Source: Flavilitoribacter nigricans DSM 23189 = NBRC 102662 (GTDB lineage: Bacteria > Bacteroidota > Bacteroidia > Chitinophagales > Saprospiraceae). From it: a DNA stretch of 64,000 nt. The stretch is from contig NZ_PDUD01000017.1 in NCBI RefSeq assembly GCF_002646595.1, positions 434,001 to 498,000 on the forward strand, written 5' to 3'. The notes beneath the pieces are model-generated. The model did no database searches. It was not told where the DNA came from and saw only the letters and a list, made by a program, of their open reading frames with translations. The first letter of the stretch is position 1; the number at the start of each line of letters is the position of its first letter. This document shows positions 9,823 through 19,794 of this stretch, one piece after another. The position numbers and the translations under genes were made by a program.

Positions 9823-9948
9823 TTTGACTGTATTTTATAGAACCTGAAGCGGGTGAGTCCCCTGGTAAAGCAACTTCCGATGAGACCACCCGGAACCGGT
9901 CCGGCAACGCCTCATCGAAGTTGGTATACATGACTCACTCACTAAAGC

Positions 9949-12900
9949 TTATATGGATAGGTTGATCCCCACATTCACGAACTTATTCTGCGGATACTGC
10001 AGGCCATTCGTATCGTTCACTTCCGGATCGATGCCGAACTTGGCGAGGTTATCAATGGAGAATAGGTTGTAACCGTTGATGTAGAAGCGCGCTTTCTGTA
10101 ATCCCAGCTTACGCAACAGATTTTCCGGCAACGAATACCCCAACTCGATGGTCCGCGCCCGCAAGTAGGTGACATTGTGCATCCAGAAAGTTGAAGCCTG
10201 ACCAAAACGGTAATTGCTGTGATAAGCACTGTTGTAACGCAGGGCCGGATATTTACCCGGTAACCAGCTACTGTTGGGATTGCGGGGATCTTCCCGGCGC
10301 CAGCTGTCCAGGAAAATGGTGTTCAGCGCGCCCTGGTTCTGGAATGCCCAGCGGGTTTCCCATTCCTGGGCCCAGGAGTAACCCGAGCCGCCGGAAAATT
10401 CAGCGGTAAAATCAAAGCCGCGGTAACCCATGCGGATACTCAGCCCGTAGTTGACCGAAGGCTGGCGCCCGAAAGCGTAACCGATCGGCATTTCGTCGAA
10501 GCCGTTGATCCGCCCGTCGCCGTTAAGATCTTCGTAGATCAGGTCGCCCGGAAGCAGGGTCCGGTTACCCTGTCCGTCGATATCCACCGTGTAATTGTTG
10601 ATCTGTTCCTGGGAAGTGAACTGCCCGAGTACATTGTATCCCCAGCGGATGTCGTTGTACCGGCCCTCACTGGAAGCCCGGTATTCGTGCCAGGAGTTCT
10701 CAAATCTCGGTTTGTACGATTCGATGAACTTACCCCGGGAGTAGGATCCGTTACCGGAGATCGTCAGGTTCAGAGCACCGATGTTGCCGGTATAGCTCAG
10801 AGAGCCTTCAAATCCGGACTGGGCATCGCTGTTCACGTTCTCATCGGGCAGGCTGTATCCGAGTTCGCTCGGGATCAGGATGTCGTATTTGAATCCGCGG
10901 AGGCCGGTACGCTCCCGGTAAAACCAGTCGGCCGAACCGGAAAGTTTACCGTCGAACAGTACGAAATCGGCACCGATATCGGTGATCTTACTTTTAAACC
11001 AGGTAATATTATCCACGATCTGACCTTTATCACGGGCCGCCACCACGGGCTGTCCGTCCAGAATGGCGGTACCTACGTTGTAGTTGTAACCGGGCAGATA
11101 ATCGTAGGCGCCGATGCCGATATTGTCATCCCCGAGAATACCGTAGGAAGCTCTAAGTTTGAATTCGGCAAACAGCGGATTGGCGCCACCTATATTCCGG
11201 AACCACTCTTCCTCGTTCAGTCTCCAACCCACGGAGAAAGAGGGGAAGAAACCTTTGCGTTTATCGGGAGCAAATTTCCAGGAAGCATCCTGCCGGCCGG
11301 AGAGTTCCAGGAAGTATTTGTAGCGATAATTGTAATTGAACTTACCGATGTAACCGATACGGGCAATTTGGTTATCCAGATCGTTGAAGTCGACCACATT
11401 GGCGTAGTAGATCAGCGGCAGCACATTGGTTTCCGGTACGGAGCGCATCCATTGGTTCTGATCGCGCTCCTCCTGCCGTTCTACGAGGAAGAGGCCCTCC
11501 ACGCGGTGACCTTCACCGAAGGCTTTTTTGTACTGCATTTGTCCCTGGTAGACATTTTTCTGGATCTTGCGGTTTCTGCGTTCCCGCCAGGGGTTGGTAC
11601 TACCGCCGGTCACATTGTAGGTATCCGTATCTTCATCGTAGGTGTAGGCTTCGTAGGTGTATTCGTGACCGTTCAGGACCTGGTCGGCCAGATAGTAGGA
11701 GTACATCCCGCGGATGGAGAGCCCTTCGGCGATCCCGCCGAACTCGTATTCTCCACTAAAGTTGGATTGCAGCACCCGCCAGGTATTGGTGGAATAACCG
11801 CCGATCTTCTTGTTGTGCAGCGCCCAGTTGGTTTCGTTGTGACCGATATCGTTCAGGTACTCGGGATTGTCGTTGGCGTAGGGCCGTTCGAAGGGACGGT
11901 TCCGCAGAATGGCGAAACGCGGCAGCCAATAATCATCCGCCCCGGGAATCCCCGGATTATCGGTGGTCTCGATGCGGCCGTTGATCTGCACACCCACTTT
12001 CAACCGACGGGTAATGTCGGCATCCAGGTTACTCTGGATGTTGGTCCGTTCGAAGTTGAATTCGGGGCCCAATACGGCTTCCTGCTTCAGGTGTGTAGCC
12101 GAAATGTAGTAATTGGTGTTCTCCGATCCACCCGTTGTACTCAGGTTGACGCTGTACAACGGCGCGTTGTTCTTGATGATGAAATTTTTCCAGTTGAAAG
12201 AACGATACCCCGTCTCGGTTCCCAAGCGGTACTTCTCCAGTTCTTCCTGGGTGATCTGAGTTTCTCCGAACTCGTTCAGTTCGGCTTCGGCCTTCCGGCT
12301 CATGTACTCGTAGGAGTCGTTGACCACTTCCGGGAAGCGCGACCAGTTCTGCCCACCGTAGTAAGCGTTCACGTTCACCACGTTCTTGGTGTTCTTCCGG
12401 CCCCGTTTGGTAGTGACCACCACTACACCGTTTGCCGCCCGTACCCCGTAGATGGCGGCGGAAGCATCCTTCAGTACGGAGATACTTTCGATATCTCCCG
12501 GAGCGAGGTTGTTGAACTGGCCGGCATCCTGCTGAATACCGTCAATGATGAAGAGTGGGTTCCCCAGGTTCCGGATCTGAACGTTGGCCGTAGCCCCCGG
12601 TCGTCCGTCCGGCATTTTAAAGGTGACCCCCGGCAATTTACCCGCGAGCCCGGAACTGACCGAGGCCCCGGCGTGCACATTTTCCAGGTCATCACTGTTC
12701 ACCGAAGAAATGGCACCGGTGATCGACCGGGCCTCCTGGGTGGTATAACCGGTCACCACTACTTCTTCGAGCGTCGAGACATCGTACACCAGCTCGACGT
12801 CAAGTACCGTTCGTCCGTTGACCGGCACTTCCATACTCTGATAACCGATAAAGCTAAAGACTAAGGTGGCGTCGGCCGGTGCTTGCACGGAATAGGTCCC

Positions 12901-13095
12901 ATCAAAATCGGTAGCGGTCCCCTCGGTGGTATTCTTGATGATAACCGATACCCCCGGTAAGGTTTCACTGCCGTCTGTTGAAGTTACCGTTCCTGTAATG
13001 GTAATTTGATCTTGCGCTAACCCCTGAAAGAGACAGGTGCACAGCAAGATGACAGATAGCACTATCTGCCTAAGTTGCATTGGCTGTTGTTTCAT
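9949..13095 (-). CDS. SusC/RagA-family TonB-dependent outer-membrane transporter
   Basis: This is a 1048-residue receptor with a signal peptide (cleavage near LFQGLAQ), then a carboxypeptidase-D regulatory-like domain (ITGTVTSTDGSETLPGVSVI, about residues 31-115). The plug follows, with the SusC signatures PLFIIDGIQ and ISVLKDASAAIYGVRAANGV, and a 22-strand barrel ends in the terminal segment FVNVGINLSI. It imports oligosaccharides using TonB energy and pairs with the SusD downstream. It is the first gene of the minus-strand locus and is divergent from the regulator at 13.7 kb. Substrate unknown. A 725-codon open frame on the opposite strand is a shadow of this gene. Confidence 0.97.
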   Translation of the reverse strand: MKQQPMQLRQIVLSVILLCTCLFQGLAQDQITITGTVTSTDGSETLPGVSVIIKNTTEGTATDFDGTYSVQAPADATLVFSFIGYQSMEVPVNGRTVLDVELVYDVSTLEEVVVTGYTTQEARSITGAISSVNSDDLENVHAGASVSSGLAGKLPGVTFKMPDGRPGATANVQIRNLGNPLFIIDGIQQDAGQFNNLAPGDIESISVLKDASAAIYGVRAANGVVVVTTKRGRKNTKNVVNVNAYYGGQNWSRFPEVVNDSYEYMSRKAEAELNEFGETQITQEELEKYRLGTETGYRSFNWKNFIIKNNAPLYSVNLSTTGGSENTNYYISATHLKQEAVLGPEFNFERTNIQSNLDADITRRLKVGVQINGRIETTDNPGIPGADDYWLPRFAILRNRPFERPYANDNPEYLNDIGHNETNWALHNKKIGGYSTNTWRVLQSNFSGEYEFGGIAEGLSIRGMYSYYLADQVLNGHEYTYEAYTYDEDTDTYNVTGGSTNPWRERRNRKIQKNVYQGQMQYKKAFGEGHRVEGLFLVERQEERDQNQWMRSVPETNVLPLIYYANVVDFNDLDNQIARIGYIGKFNYNYRYKYFLELSGRQDASWKFAPDKRKGFFPSFSVGWRLNEEEWFRNIGGANPLFAEFKLRASYGILGDDNIGIGAYDYLPGYNYNVGTAILDGQPVVAARDKGQIVDNITWFKSKITDIGADFVLFDGKLSGSADWFYRERTGLRGFKYDILIPSELGYSLPDENVNSDAQSGFEGSLSYTGNIGALNLTISGNGSYSRGKFIESYKPRFENSWHEYRASSEGRYNDIRWGYNVLGQFTSQEQINNYTVDIDGQGNRTLLPGDLIYEDLNGDGRINGFDEMPIGYAFGRQPSVNYGLSIRMGYRGFDFTAEFSGGSGYSWAQEWETRWAFQNQGALNTIFLDSWRREDPRNPNSSWLPGKYPALRYNSAYHSNYRFGQASTFWMHNVTYLRARTIELGYSLPENLLRKLGLQKARFYINGYNLFSIDNLAKFGIDPEVNDTNGLQYPQNKFVNVGINLSI

Positions 13096-13726
13096 TGTTT
13101 TACATTTATGAATATAGCGATACGAGGTCCATTCCGACCGGGAGCATCTCGCTACCCCGGTCCGGCATATTTAGTTGGAACAGTTGGTTAGAATTAAAAT
13201 CGGTCCGAAAGGACCCTGGCTATGGTTTCAAAATGATTAGGTGGGATTATCGTGTAATTCCATACAAATAAAAGATTTTTGACAGGTAGGCCGTTTTTTA
13301 TTTTGTCTCATTCTAACACCAGAATCGTTCAAATTCTCGCTAAAACACCCCATAGGGACGCTTTTGAGACATATTGTAGAATTTTGAGACGTTTTGATCA
13401 GCGGGAAGGACCGGATCGGTCATTCCCATTCCTGTCCGTCCGCTCCGATGACCGGTTTTCATGGTTTCCGCCGGGGGGCAATGGCGAAGCGTCCGGTCCC
13501 GCTTATACATTTAAACAGAACCAAAAGTCTGCTCATCAAAACAAAATTTTATAACTTCGACAATGTGCCACTTTTTACTTTAATATGCATATACAATTTG
13601 TTTCAGTATCACGTACAATTTATTCAACTTTGCTCTTTCAAATAAGTAATGTGCATTCGTGAAACAGGTTGCAGGACGATGAGATGAATTGTATTCCTGC
13701 AATTGCGTAAAATTCATTCAAACTTG
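13096..13726. promoter_or_regulatory. Divergent regulatory region between SusC and the hybrid regulator
   Basis: No gene is visible in these 631 bases, which must carry the promoters for both directions. TTTTGAGAC occurs twice in the same orientation at 13362-13370 and 13382-13390. That is exactly 20 bp, about two helical turns, apart. The reverse-oriented element TGTCTCA lies at 13304-13310. Such spaced direct repeats are typical targets of AraC-type DNA-binding domains like the one of the neighbouring regulator. The stretch 13500-13650 is A/T-rich with promoter-like sequence (TATAACTTCG) upstream of the regulator. Binding is inferred. Confidence 0.45.
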
Positions 13727-16700
13727 ATGGGGTTGAAAAAGGTCACTATCTACATCTGGGCGGCATTAATTTTCTGGCCGGTTCTTTCATGGGGGCAAAA
13801 GTATTACTTCAGGCATTTTAAAGTAGAGGACGGGCTCTCCCACAATACCGTTATGAGCTCCTTGCAGGATTCCAAGGGCTTTATGTGGTTTGGCACAAAA
13901 AACGGCCTCAATCGCTTCGATGGGTACACCTTTAAATTGTTCCAAAAGGATCCCAGCGATCCCCGGAGTTTACTCGGCAGTTACGTCCAGTGTCTGCACG
14001 AGTACGGGCCTATGTGGGTGGGCACCGACAACGGTCTGTTCAAATACGACGAAGAACTCGAAAACTTTGAGCTGCTGCGACCCACGGAAGGCCTGGCCCT
14101 CGCGGACATTGAAAATGACGGTGAGGGAAATCTCTGGTTCATCGCGGCCAATCAACTTCACCGCTACCACACCGAATCCGGAGCGATCCACAAATTTCCT
14201 ACACCGAATAATATGGAGTATGTGGATATCACCCTGCTCCAGGATGGCCGCTTACTCATCACCTCCTCCGATGCCCTGTACCTCTACCAAAAAGCCGATG
14301 ATTCTTTTCAGGAATTGGACCTTGAGGTAAAGAGTAGCGCCGAGCGTCCCTTCCGCATCAATCGATCCTTTTCCCTCGACCCAACCACCATCCTTCTCGG
14401 CACCCGCAACCACGGAGTAATTGCCTACGACCTGGAAAACGCCCGCACCTGGGATTTTCTGCCGACGCAGGACCCCGTCTACGTACGGGATATCACGCGG
14501 CGGGGCGACGAGCTCTGGATTGCCTCGGAATCCGGGCTCCATATCTATAATTTGCAGGATCAATCCTACACCAATCCCCGGAAGAACTACAATGATCCCT
14601 ACGCCCTGTCCGACAACGCCATTTATACCCTAGCCCTGGATCAGGAAGGCGGAGTGTGGGCGGGATCTTATTTCGGCGGGGTCAATTACTATCCCAAACC
14701 CTATACCCCCTTCCGGAAATTCTTTCCCAATGTGTCGGAAAACTCCATCAGTGGTAATGCCGTGCGGGAGATCCATTCCGATCAATACGGCAGCATCTGG
14801 ATCGGGACCGAAGACGGTGGGCTCAACAAATATGATCCCGATAGGGAGGTATTTACGCACTACACCTCAGTTGACCGCGGCGGCACCCTGTCTCATTTCA
14901 ACATTCATGCGGTGCTGCCGGTGGGAGATAAATTATGGGTCGGCATGTTCGAGCATGGCCTCGACATCCTGGATATCCCTACCGGTCGCGTAGTGGGGCA
15001 TTACAATGTAGATGATGAAAGTGAGCTGCTGAGTAATTTTGTATATCACCTTTATCAGACCCGGTCGGGGGAGATGTACGTGGTCACCACCAGAGGCATT
15101 CAAACCTACGATCCGGTGCAGGATAAGTTCCTGCTCGTCGATGCTTTTCCCCAGAATATGGCCTACACCTGCCTGATCGAAGACGATGCGGGAAAGATCT
15201 GGGCCGGATCTTACTGGGACGGGCTCTATTACTACGATCCGAAAACGGGCGAAAAAGGTAGTTTCCTGCAGGACGGAGAAGATGGCGAATGCATTAGTCA
15301 CAACCAGATCAACGGCATTTTTGAGGATAGCAGCAAGAACCTCTGGGTTTCCACCGAACACGGACTGAACCTCTACGACAAGGCCAAGGGGACGTTCCGG
15401 AAATTCACCATGGAGGACGGCTTTCCCAGCAATGTATTTTACGCTTTTATCGAAGATGATGAGCACCAGCTGTGGATCAGTACGGCCAATGGACTGGTAG
15501 TCTACGATCCGGAAAGTGGGGATAAAAAGATCTATACCCAGGCAAACGGCCTGCTGACCAACCAGTTCAACTACTGCTCCGCGCATAAGGACCGGACCGG
15601 CCGGATGTATTTCGGTAGTGTGAACGGACTGATCAGTTTTGATCCCCGCGATTTCGTGGTGAACAGCTACAAGCCGCCGATCTACATCACCGGTATCCAG
15701 ATCAATAACCGGCCCGTGCCCATTAATTCCGGGGGATCGCCGCTTGCCAAATCCGTCACCTTTACCGAAAAAATCGAACTGAAACCCCGGGAATCTTCCT
15801 TCAGTCTGGATTTCTCGGCCCTGAGCTATACCACGCCGGAAATGACCGAGTACTGGTACCAGCTAGGCGGGCTCAATGAGGAATGGGTGCCGCTGGAAAA
15901 AAACCACAAGGTTTTCTTCACTGAGTTGCCGGCGGGGGACTATAATTTCAAGGTAAAATCAGTCAACAACAGCGGGATTTGGAGCGAGGAGGCCTCGGCC
16001 CTGCAGATCAAGGTCCTTCCTACGTTCTGGAAAAGCAACCTGGCCTACGGTCTGTATATCGGACTTATTGGTTTCCTCTTTTATCTGGGACTGCGCTTTT
16101 ACCACCAGCGAATAAAATCCCGGAACAAGGAACTGCTGCGGGAACTGGGCATCAAAAAGGAGAAAGAAGTATTCCAGGCCAAGATCGAATTCTTTACGAA
16201 TGTCTCCCACGAGATCCGCACCCCGCTGACCCTCATCAAAAGTCCGCTGGAAAAGATGCTGAAAAAGGCGGACCTCAAATCCGAACTGGGAGAAAACCTG
16301 TCCATCATGGACAAAAATACCTCCCGCCTGCTGGATCTGGTCAATCAGCTCCTCGACTTCCGGAAAACCGAACTGGAGGATATCAATCTGTCGTTCGTAA
16401 AGCTCAATATTTCGGACCTCGTGCGCAATACCTCTACCCGCTTCAGCCCCTCGGTGAAGGATAAAAAGCTGGACCTTGAGATCTCCCAACCCGAGAAAGA
16501 CATCTACGCATTCGTCGACGCCGAAGCGATCAAAAAGATACTGAGTAACCTGATCAGTAACGCCATCAAATACGCGGAGAACAGCGTGGGCATTTCCCTG
16601 GAGAAAAACGAGGACTTTTTTGAATTGCAGGTCCGGAACGACGGTCCGCTGATCCCCGCCCATCTCGCCGGTAAGATATTCGAACCCTTCTACCGGGTAC

Positions 16701-17686
16701 CGGGCTCGGAAAACCAGAAACAAACCGGTACCGGTATCGGCCTGTCACTGGCTCATTCGCTTACGGAATTGCACCACGGCAGCCTCCGGCTGGACACCAG
16801 TTCCAGTCACCTGAATACTTTCGTGCTCCGCCTGCCGCTGCGGCAGGAGCGGGAATTCCCCCTCTATCTGTCCAAAGAGGCGGAAACGGAAAAAGTGGTG
16901 GAACGACAGGCCCTGGAACTTGCGGAATCGGCCAACCAGCCCGCGATCCTGCTGGTAGAAGACAACGAGGATCTGCTGGATTTCATCGCCAAGGACCTGG
17001 TGGAAGACTATCAGGTATTCAAAGCCACCAGTGCGGAGGCCGCCCGGGAGTTCCTGCAGCAGGAAAAAATACAGTTGGTGGTGAGCGACATCATGATGTC
17101 GGGTATGGACGGCTTTGCGCTGTGTAAACATATCAAGACCAGCCTGGAGTCCAGCCATATCCCGGTCATTCTGCTCACGGCCAAAAGCGCCCTGCAGTCC
17201 AAGATCGAAGGACTGGCTTCGGGCGCGGATGCCTACATCGAAAAACCGTTCTCGATGGAGCACCTGAAAGCGCAGATCGCCAATCTGCTGGCCAACCGAC
17301 GGTATATTCTGGAACACTTTTCCAGTTCACCGCTGGCGCATATTCGCAGCATTGCGCATACCGAAGTCGACGAAAACTTTATTCGGAAACTGGACGAAAC
17401 CATGAGCGAACACATCTCCGACCCAGAACTGAACGTAGAGACCCTGGCGGAGATCATGCACATGAGCCGGTCTACCCTATACCGGAAGATCAAGGAAATG
17501 TCCGACCTGAGCCCGAATGAACTGATCAACATCGCCCGGCTGAAAAAGGCCGCGGAACTATTGAAGAAGGGTGATTACAAGATCTACGAGATTGCCGAAA
17601 TGGTCGGCTATAATTCCCAGACCAGCTTCGGCCGGAATTTCCAGAAACAGTTCAATATGACTCCTTCGGAATACGTGAAATCCTGA
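13727..17686 (+). CDS. Hybrid two-component system regulator (sensor kinase, receiver and AraC output in one protein)
   Basis: I place the start at the ATG of MGLKKVTIYIWAALIFW, which begins a signal peptide; an in-frame TTG 24 bases upstream is less likely. In order, the 1319 residues contain: periplasmic two-component propeller repeats (many blades of type GLWFGTxxGLNRYD, about 25-650), a Y_Y_Y domain (to about 770), one membrane helix (LAYGLYIGLIGFLFYLGL), a HisKA domain with the phospho-accepting H828 in VSHEIRTPLTL, an ATPase with the N box NLISNAIKY and GTGIGLSLA, a receiver with D1121 in VVSDIMMSGMDG and the conserved Lys in EKPF, and a C-terminal AraC pair of helix-turn-helix motifs. 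It should sense a glycan fragment in the periplasm and activate the divergent SusC locus. All key residues are present. Confidence 0.97.
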   Translation: MGLKKVTIYIWAALIFWPVLSWGQKYYFRHFKVEDGLSHNTVMSSLQDSKGFMWFGTKNGLNRFDGYTFKLFQKDPSDPRSLLGSYVQCLHEYGPMWVGTDNGLFKYDEELENFELLRPTEGLALADIENDGEGNLWFIAANQLHRYHTESGAIHKFPTPNNMEYVDITLLQDGRLLITSSDALYLYQKADDSFQELDLEVKSSAERPFRINRSFSLDPTTILLGTRNHGVIAYDLENARTWDFLPTQDPVYVRDITRRGDELWIASESGLHIYNLQDQSYTNPRKNYNDPYALSDNAIYTLALDQEGGVWAGSYFGGVNYYPKPYTPFRKFFPNVSENSISGNAVREIHSDQYGSIWIGTEDGGLNKYDPDREVFTHYTSVDRGGTLSHFNIHAVLPVGDKLWVGMFEHGLDILDIPTGRVVGHYNVDDESELLSNFVYHLYQTRSGEMYVVTTRGIQTYDPVQDKFLLVDAFPQNMAYTCLIEDDAGKIWAGSYWDGLYYYDPKTGEKGSFLQDGEDGECISHNQINGIFEDSSKNLWVSTEHGLNLYDKAKGTFRKFTMEDGFPSNVFYAFIEDDEHQLWISTANGLVVYDPESGDKKIYTQANGLLTNQFNYCSAHKDRTGRMYFGSVNGLISFDPRDFVVNSYKPPIYITGIQINNRPVPINSGGSPLAKSVTFTEKIELKPRESSFSLDFSALSYTTPEMTEYWYQLGGLNEEWVPLEKNHKVFFTELPAGDYNFKVKSVNNSGIWSEEASALQIKVLPTFWKSNLAYGLYIGLIGFLFYLGLRFYHQRIKSRNKELLRELGIKKEKEVFQAKIEFFTNVSHEIRTPLTLIKSPLEKMLKKADLKSELGENLSIMDKNTSRLLDLVNQLLDFRKTELEDINLSFVKLNISDLVRNTSTRFSPSVKDKKLDLEISQPEKDIYAFVDAEAIKKILSNLISNAIKYAENSVGISLEKNEDFFELQVRNDGPLIPAHLAGKIFEPFYRVPGSENQKQTGTGIGLSLAHSLTELHHGSLRLDTSSSHLNTFVLRLPLRQEREFPLYLSKEAETEKVVERQALELAESANQPAILLVEDNEDLLDFIAKDLVEDYQVFKATSAEAAREFLQQEKIQLVVSDIMMSGMDGFALCKHIKTSLESSHIPVILLTAKSALQSKIEGLASGADAYIEKPFSMEHLKAQIANLLANRRYILEHFSSSPLAHIRSIAHTEVDENFIRKLDETMSEHISDPELNVETLAEIMHMSRSTLYRKIKEMSDLSPNELINIARLKKAAELLKKGDYKIYEIAEMVGYNSQTSFGRNFQKQFNMTPSEYVKS

Positions 17687-17690
17687 TCGG

Positions 17691-18362
17691 ATGAAGCGGT
17701 TCGCAAAAGAGGTTCCTGCAATTAGGAAGATTATCTGCTTATTCCTGAGCGGTCTGATCGTTTTTACTGCCGGCTGCGGGGCCGAGCCCTGTCATTGCGA
17801 TCCGGATGCAGAACAGCTTATGAAAAACGAGCGGGTGATCTATTCACGGAGCCTGTCGCCGGATTCCGGATTTGGGGATTATTGGAAACGCTTTCACGAA
17901 CCTTTGCTCACCGAGCGCAAAGTGGAATCTTATCGGTTTTCGGTGGTGGTCCTGCTGGCGGACTTTTTAAAGATCTATAGAATAGACCGGTCTTCCCGGA
18001 ATTACCAATTGCAGATAAAAACATACGCGGTTTCCACTACCGTGAGTTACAGAGCAGACTCACTGGTCAGTTGGGTGTCGACCAGGTTGTCGAAGGACCA
18101 ATGGGAATCGATCTCCAGCGCCATTGAGCAAAGCTGCTTCTGGACAATGACTACGGATATTGCGGCCGACGACGGTTATCTGGATGGTTCCGGCTGGATG
18201 ATCGAAGGTTACCGACACGATAAGAACTGCACCGATAAGAACTATCACGTCGTACACCGAAATTCCCCCCAGGTAACTGAGGGTACCGCCGATTTCCTTA
18301 AAATATGTGACCAATTCATCGCGTTGGACAGTCTAAACGTGCGAAGTTTTTTAAATGAATAG
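17691..18362 (+). CDS. Hypothetical lipoprotein
   Basis: The 223-residue product has an N-terminal hydrophobic segment (IICLFLSGLIVFTAGC) with a lipobox Cys followed by an unusual Cys-rich start (GAEPCHCDPDAE). The rest is soluble and acidic, with a region WTMTTDIAADDGYLDGSGWM near residues 150-170. I do not recognise the family. It starts four bases after the regulator stop and three bases before the next reading frame, so it is probably co-transcribed with both. Confidence 0.75.
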   Translation: MKRFAKEVPAIRKIICLFLSGLIVFTAGCGAEPCHCDPDAEQLMKNERVIYSRSLSPDSGFGDYWKRFHEPLLTERKVESYRFSVVVLLADFLKIYRIDRSSRNYQLQIKTYAVSTTVSYRADSLVSWVSTRLSKDQWESISSAIEQSCFWTMTTDIAADDGYLDGSGWMIEGYRHDKNCTDKNYHVVHRNSPQVTEGTADFLKICDQFIALDSLNVRSFLNE

Positions 18363-18412
18363 CCGTGTATTACCAATCACCAGATGAATTCCTTCCAAAA
18401 TTCACCTTCAAC

Positions 18413-19234
18413 ATGAAAGGCGTATTGACCGCATTTTTCTTTATATCCTGTTGGGTATTAAACGCCCAGAAAGCGCCCGATGAACCGCTTTCCTACCAAG
18501 ACGACCTGGATTTCGAATGGCAGTCGGAAGGCACTTCCCACAAGCTGTGGGCGGTAAGCCGATCCCACGCGCCGATCGAGGTCCTCCTGACGGATCGATC
18601 CTCCCAGGCGGAAGTCCGCTCCGTTTTACTACCTTCTTTTGAACAGATAATGGTGCTGGAAATGACGGGCCCGGAGCTGGAAGCCGTTCGGGCAAAGATC
18701 AGGGACAGTCTGCAGATTGGATATTACTTCGGCCATCCGGATCTGATCAAAGCGGATCTGAATTATCCCTACCTCTTCCCCTTTCGCAAGGGAAAGAAAT
18801 ACGAAGTCAGTCAGGGATTCAACGGGAAGACTTCCCACCATAGTGAGCAGTCCCGATACGCCATAGATTTTCAGCTAAATGTGGGAGAACCGGTGTTCGC
18901 GGCCCGGCCCGGGCTGGTAGTCAAGGTAGTGGACTGGTTTACCAAACAGGGTGGCCCCGAACTGCGTAATGCCGCCAACCGGATCGTCGTGCTGCACGAT
19001 GACGGGACCATTGCCAGCTACGTGCACCTCCAATTCCAGGGTAGTCTGGTAGCCGAAGGACAGCAGATAGCGGCCGGGGAAAAGATCGGATTTTCGGGAC
19101 TGACCGGTTACACCAATGGTCCGCATCTGCATTTTGTAGTCAGGAAGGAAAGGGATCAGGCTATTCCGGTCTACTTTACCGGCTATGAAGGCAAAGCACT
19201 TAAACAGGGAAAAAGATACAAACGCAACCACTAG
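18413..19234 (+). CDS. M23-family metallopeptidase, secreted
   Basis: I choose the ATG of MKGVLTAFFFISCWVLNAQ because it gives a signal peptide. A GTG at 18365 would add 16 residues before it. The C-terminal half carries the LytM/M23 zinc site: H and D in the stretch SHHSEQSRYAIDFQL, and the HLHF motif in GPHLHFVV, with lysostaphin-like strands between (VFAARPGLVVKVV, IASYVHLQFQGSL). M23 enzymes cut peptide cross-links of peptidoglycan in the periplasm; some are degenerate activators, but here the zinc ligands are present. Cargo and regulation are unknown. The gene follows the lipoprotein closely. Confidence 0.88.
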   Translation: MKGVLTAFFFISCWVLNAQKAPDEPLSYQDDLDFEWQSEGTSHKLWAVSRSHAPIEVLLTDRSSQAEVRSVLLPSFEQIMVLEMTGPELEAVRAKIRDSLQIGYYFGHPDLIKADLNYPYLFPFRKGKKYEVSQGFNGKTSHHSEQSRYAIDFQLNVGEPVFAARPGLVVKVVDWFTKQGGPELRNAANRIVVLHDDGTIASYVHLQFQGSLVAEGQQIAAGEKIGFSGLTGYTNGPHLHFVVRKERDQAIPVYFTGYEGKALKQGKRYKRNH

Positions 19235-19794
19235 CCTGCGGACACTTTGTAACGCTCCCGGGATCTCCTATGCATAGCGCCATCGCTTCATTCCATTTAT
19301 CCTCCTTAAATGGGCCATTTCTCCTATCTGCTGGTTTCGACAAAGAAATTTTCATGAAATGTTCCTCTTCCTAAAACTATAAAAAGTTTCGCTTGTCCTA
19401 ATAATAGTAAAACTACGATTTGTTAAAAAGATGCATGTTTTGAAAGGTTTTATGAGTTAGCCGGACTAGTCATCCGGCTTGCAGTTTGATCAACTAAGTT
19501 GTAGTACTAATCCATTTTTGAGAAGATCCGTCGTCCGTACCTTATTTTTTAACGCGTATAAATGTGATCGAAATGACGGCGGATCATTCTTTTTCCGGGC
19601 AATTCTCTACGCCCAGCTGGCTTTCCGTTGTACATAATGCTTCCCGTTGGTGTCCGGCATATTATCCGGTTAAAGGTTGGCCAGAAAATGCAAAGCATGT
19701 ATTTTGGGCCCATTACCAATAATCCGCCAGCCATCGCTGCGGATCACTTCGCCGGGTCCTGTTCCCGGGAACACACCGAGCATAACTGAACATC
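19235..19794. other. Intergenic region without a convincing gene
   Basis: These 560 bases hold a perfect 7-bp hairpin AGCCGGA-CTAGTCA-TCCGGCT at 19459-19479, with no T-run. A 66-codon open frame lies around 19525-19722 and ends AKHVFWAHYQ; it has no good start. I regard it as chance or gene debris. The A/T-rich stretch 19370-19440 may contain a promoter. Confidence 0.4.

Noticed and set aside
10687-12864. 725-codon open frame on the plus strand opposite SusC
   Set aside because: It lies entirely inside the SusC gene in antisense. SusC has clear domains over the whole length, while the antisense product has no recognisable motif; long antisense frames are common in genes of this codon bias.
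19525-19722. 66-codon frame before the hydroxy-acid oxidase
   Set aside because: No good start, no family, and short length; it is indistinguishable from chance.
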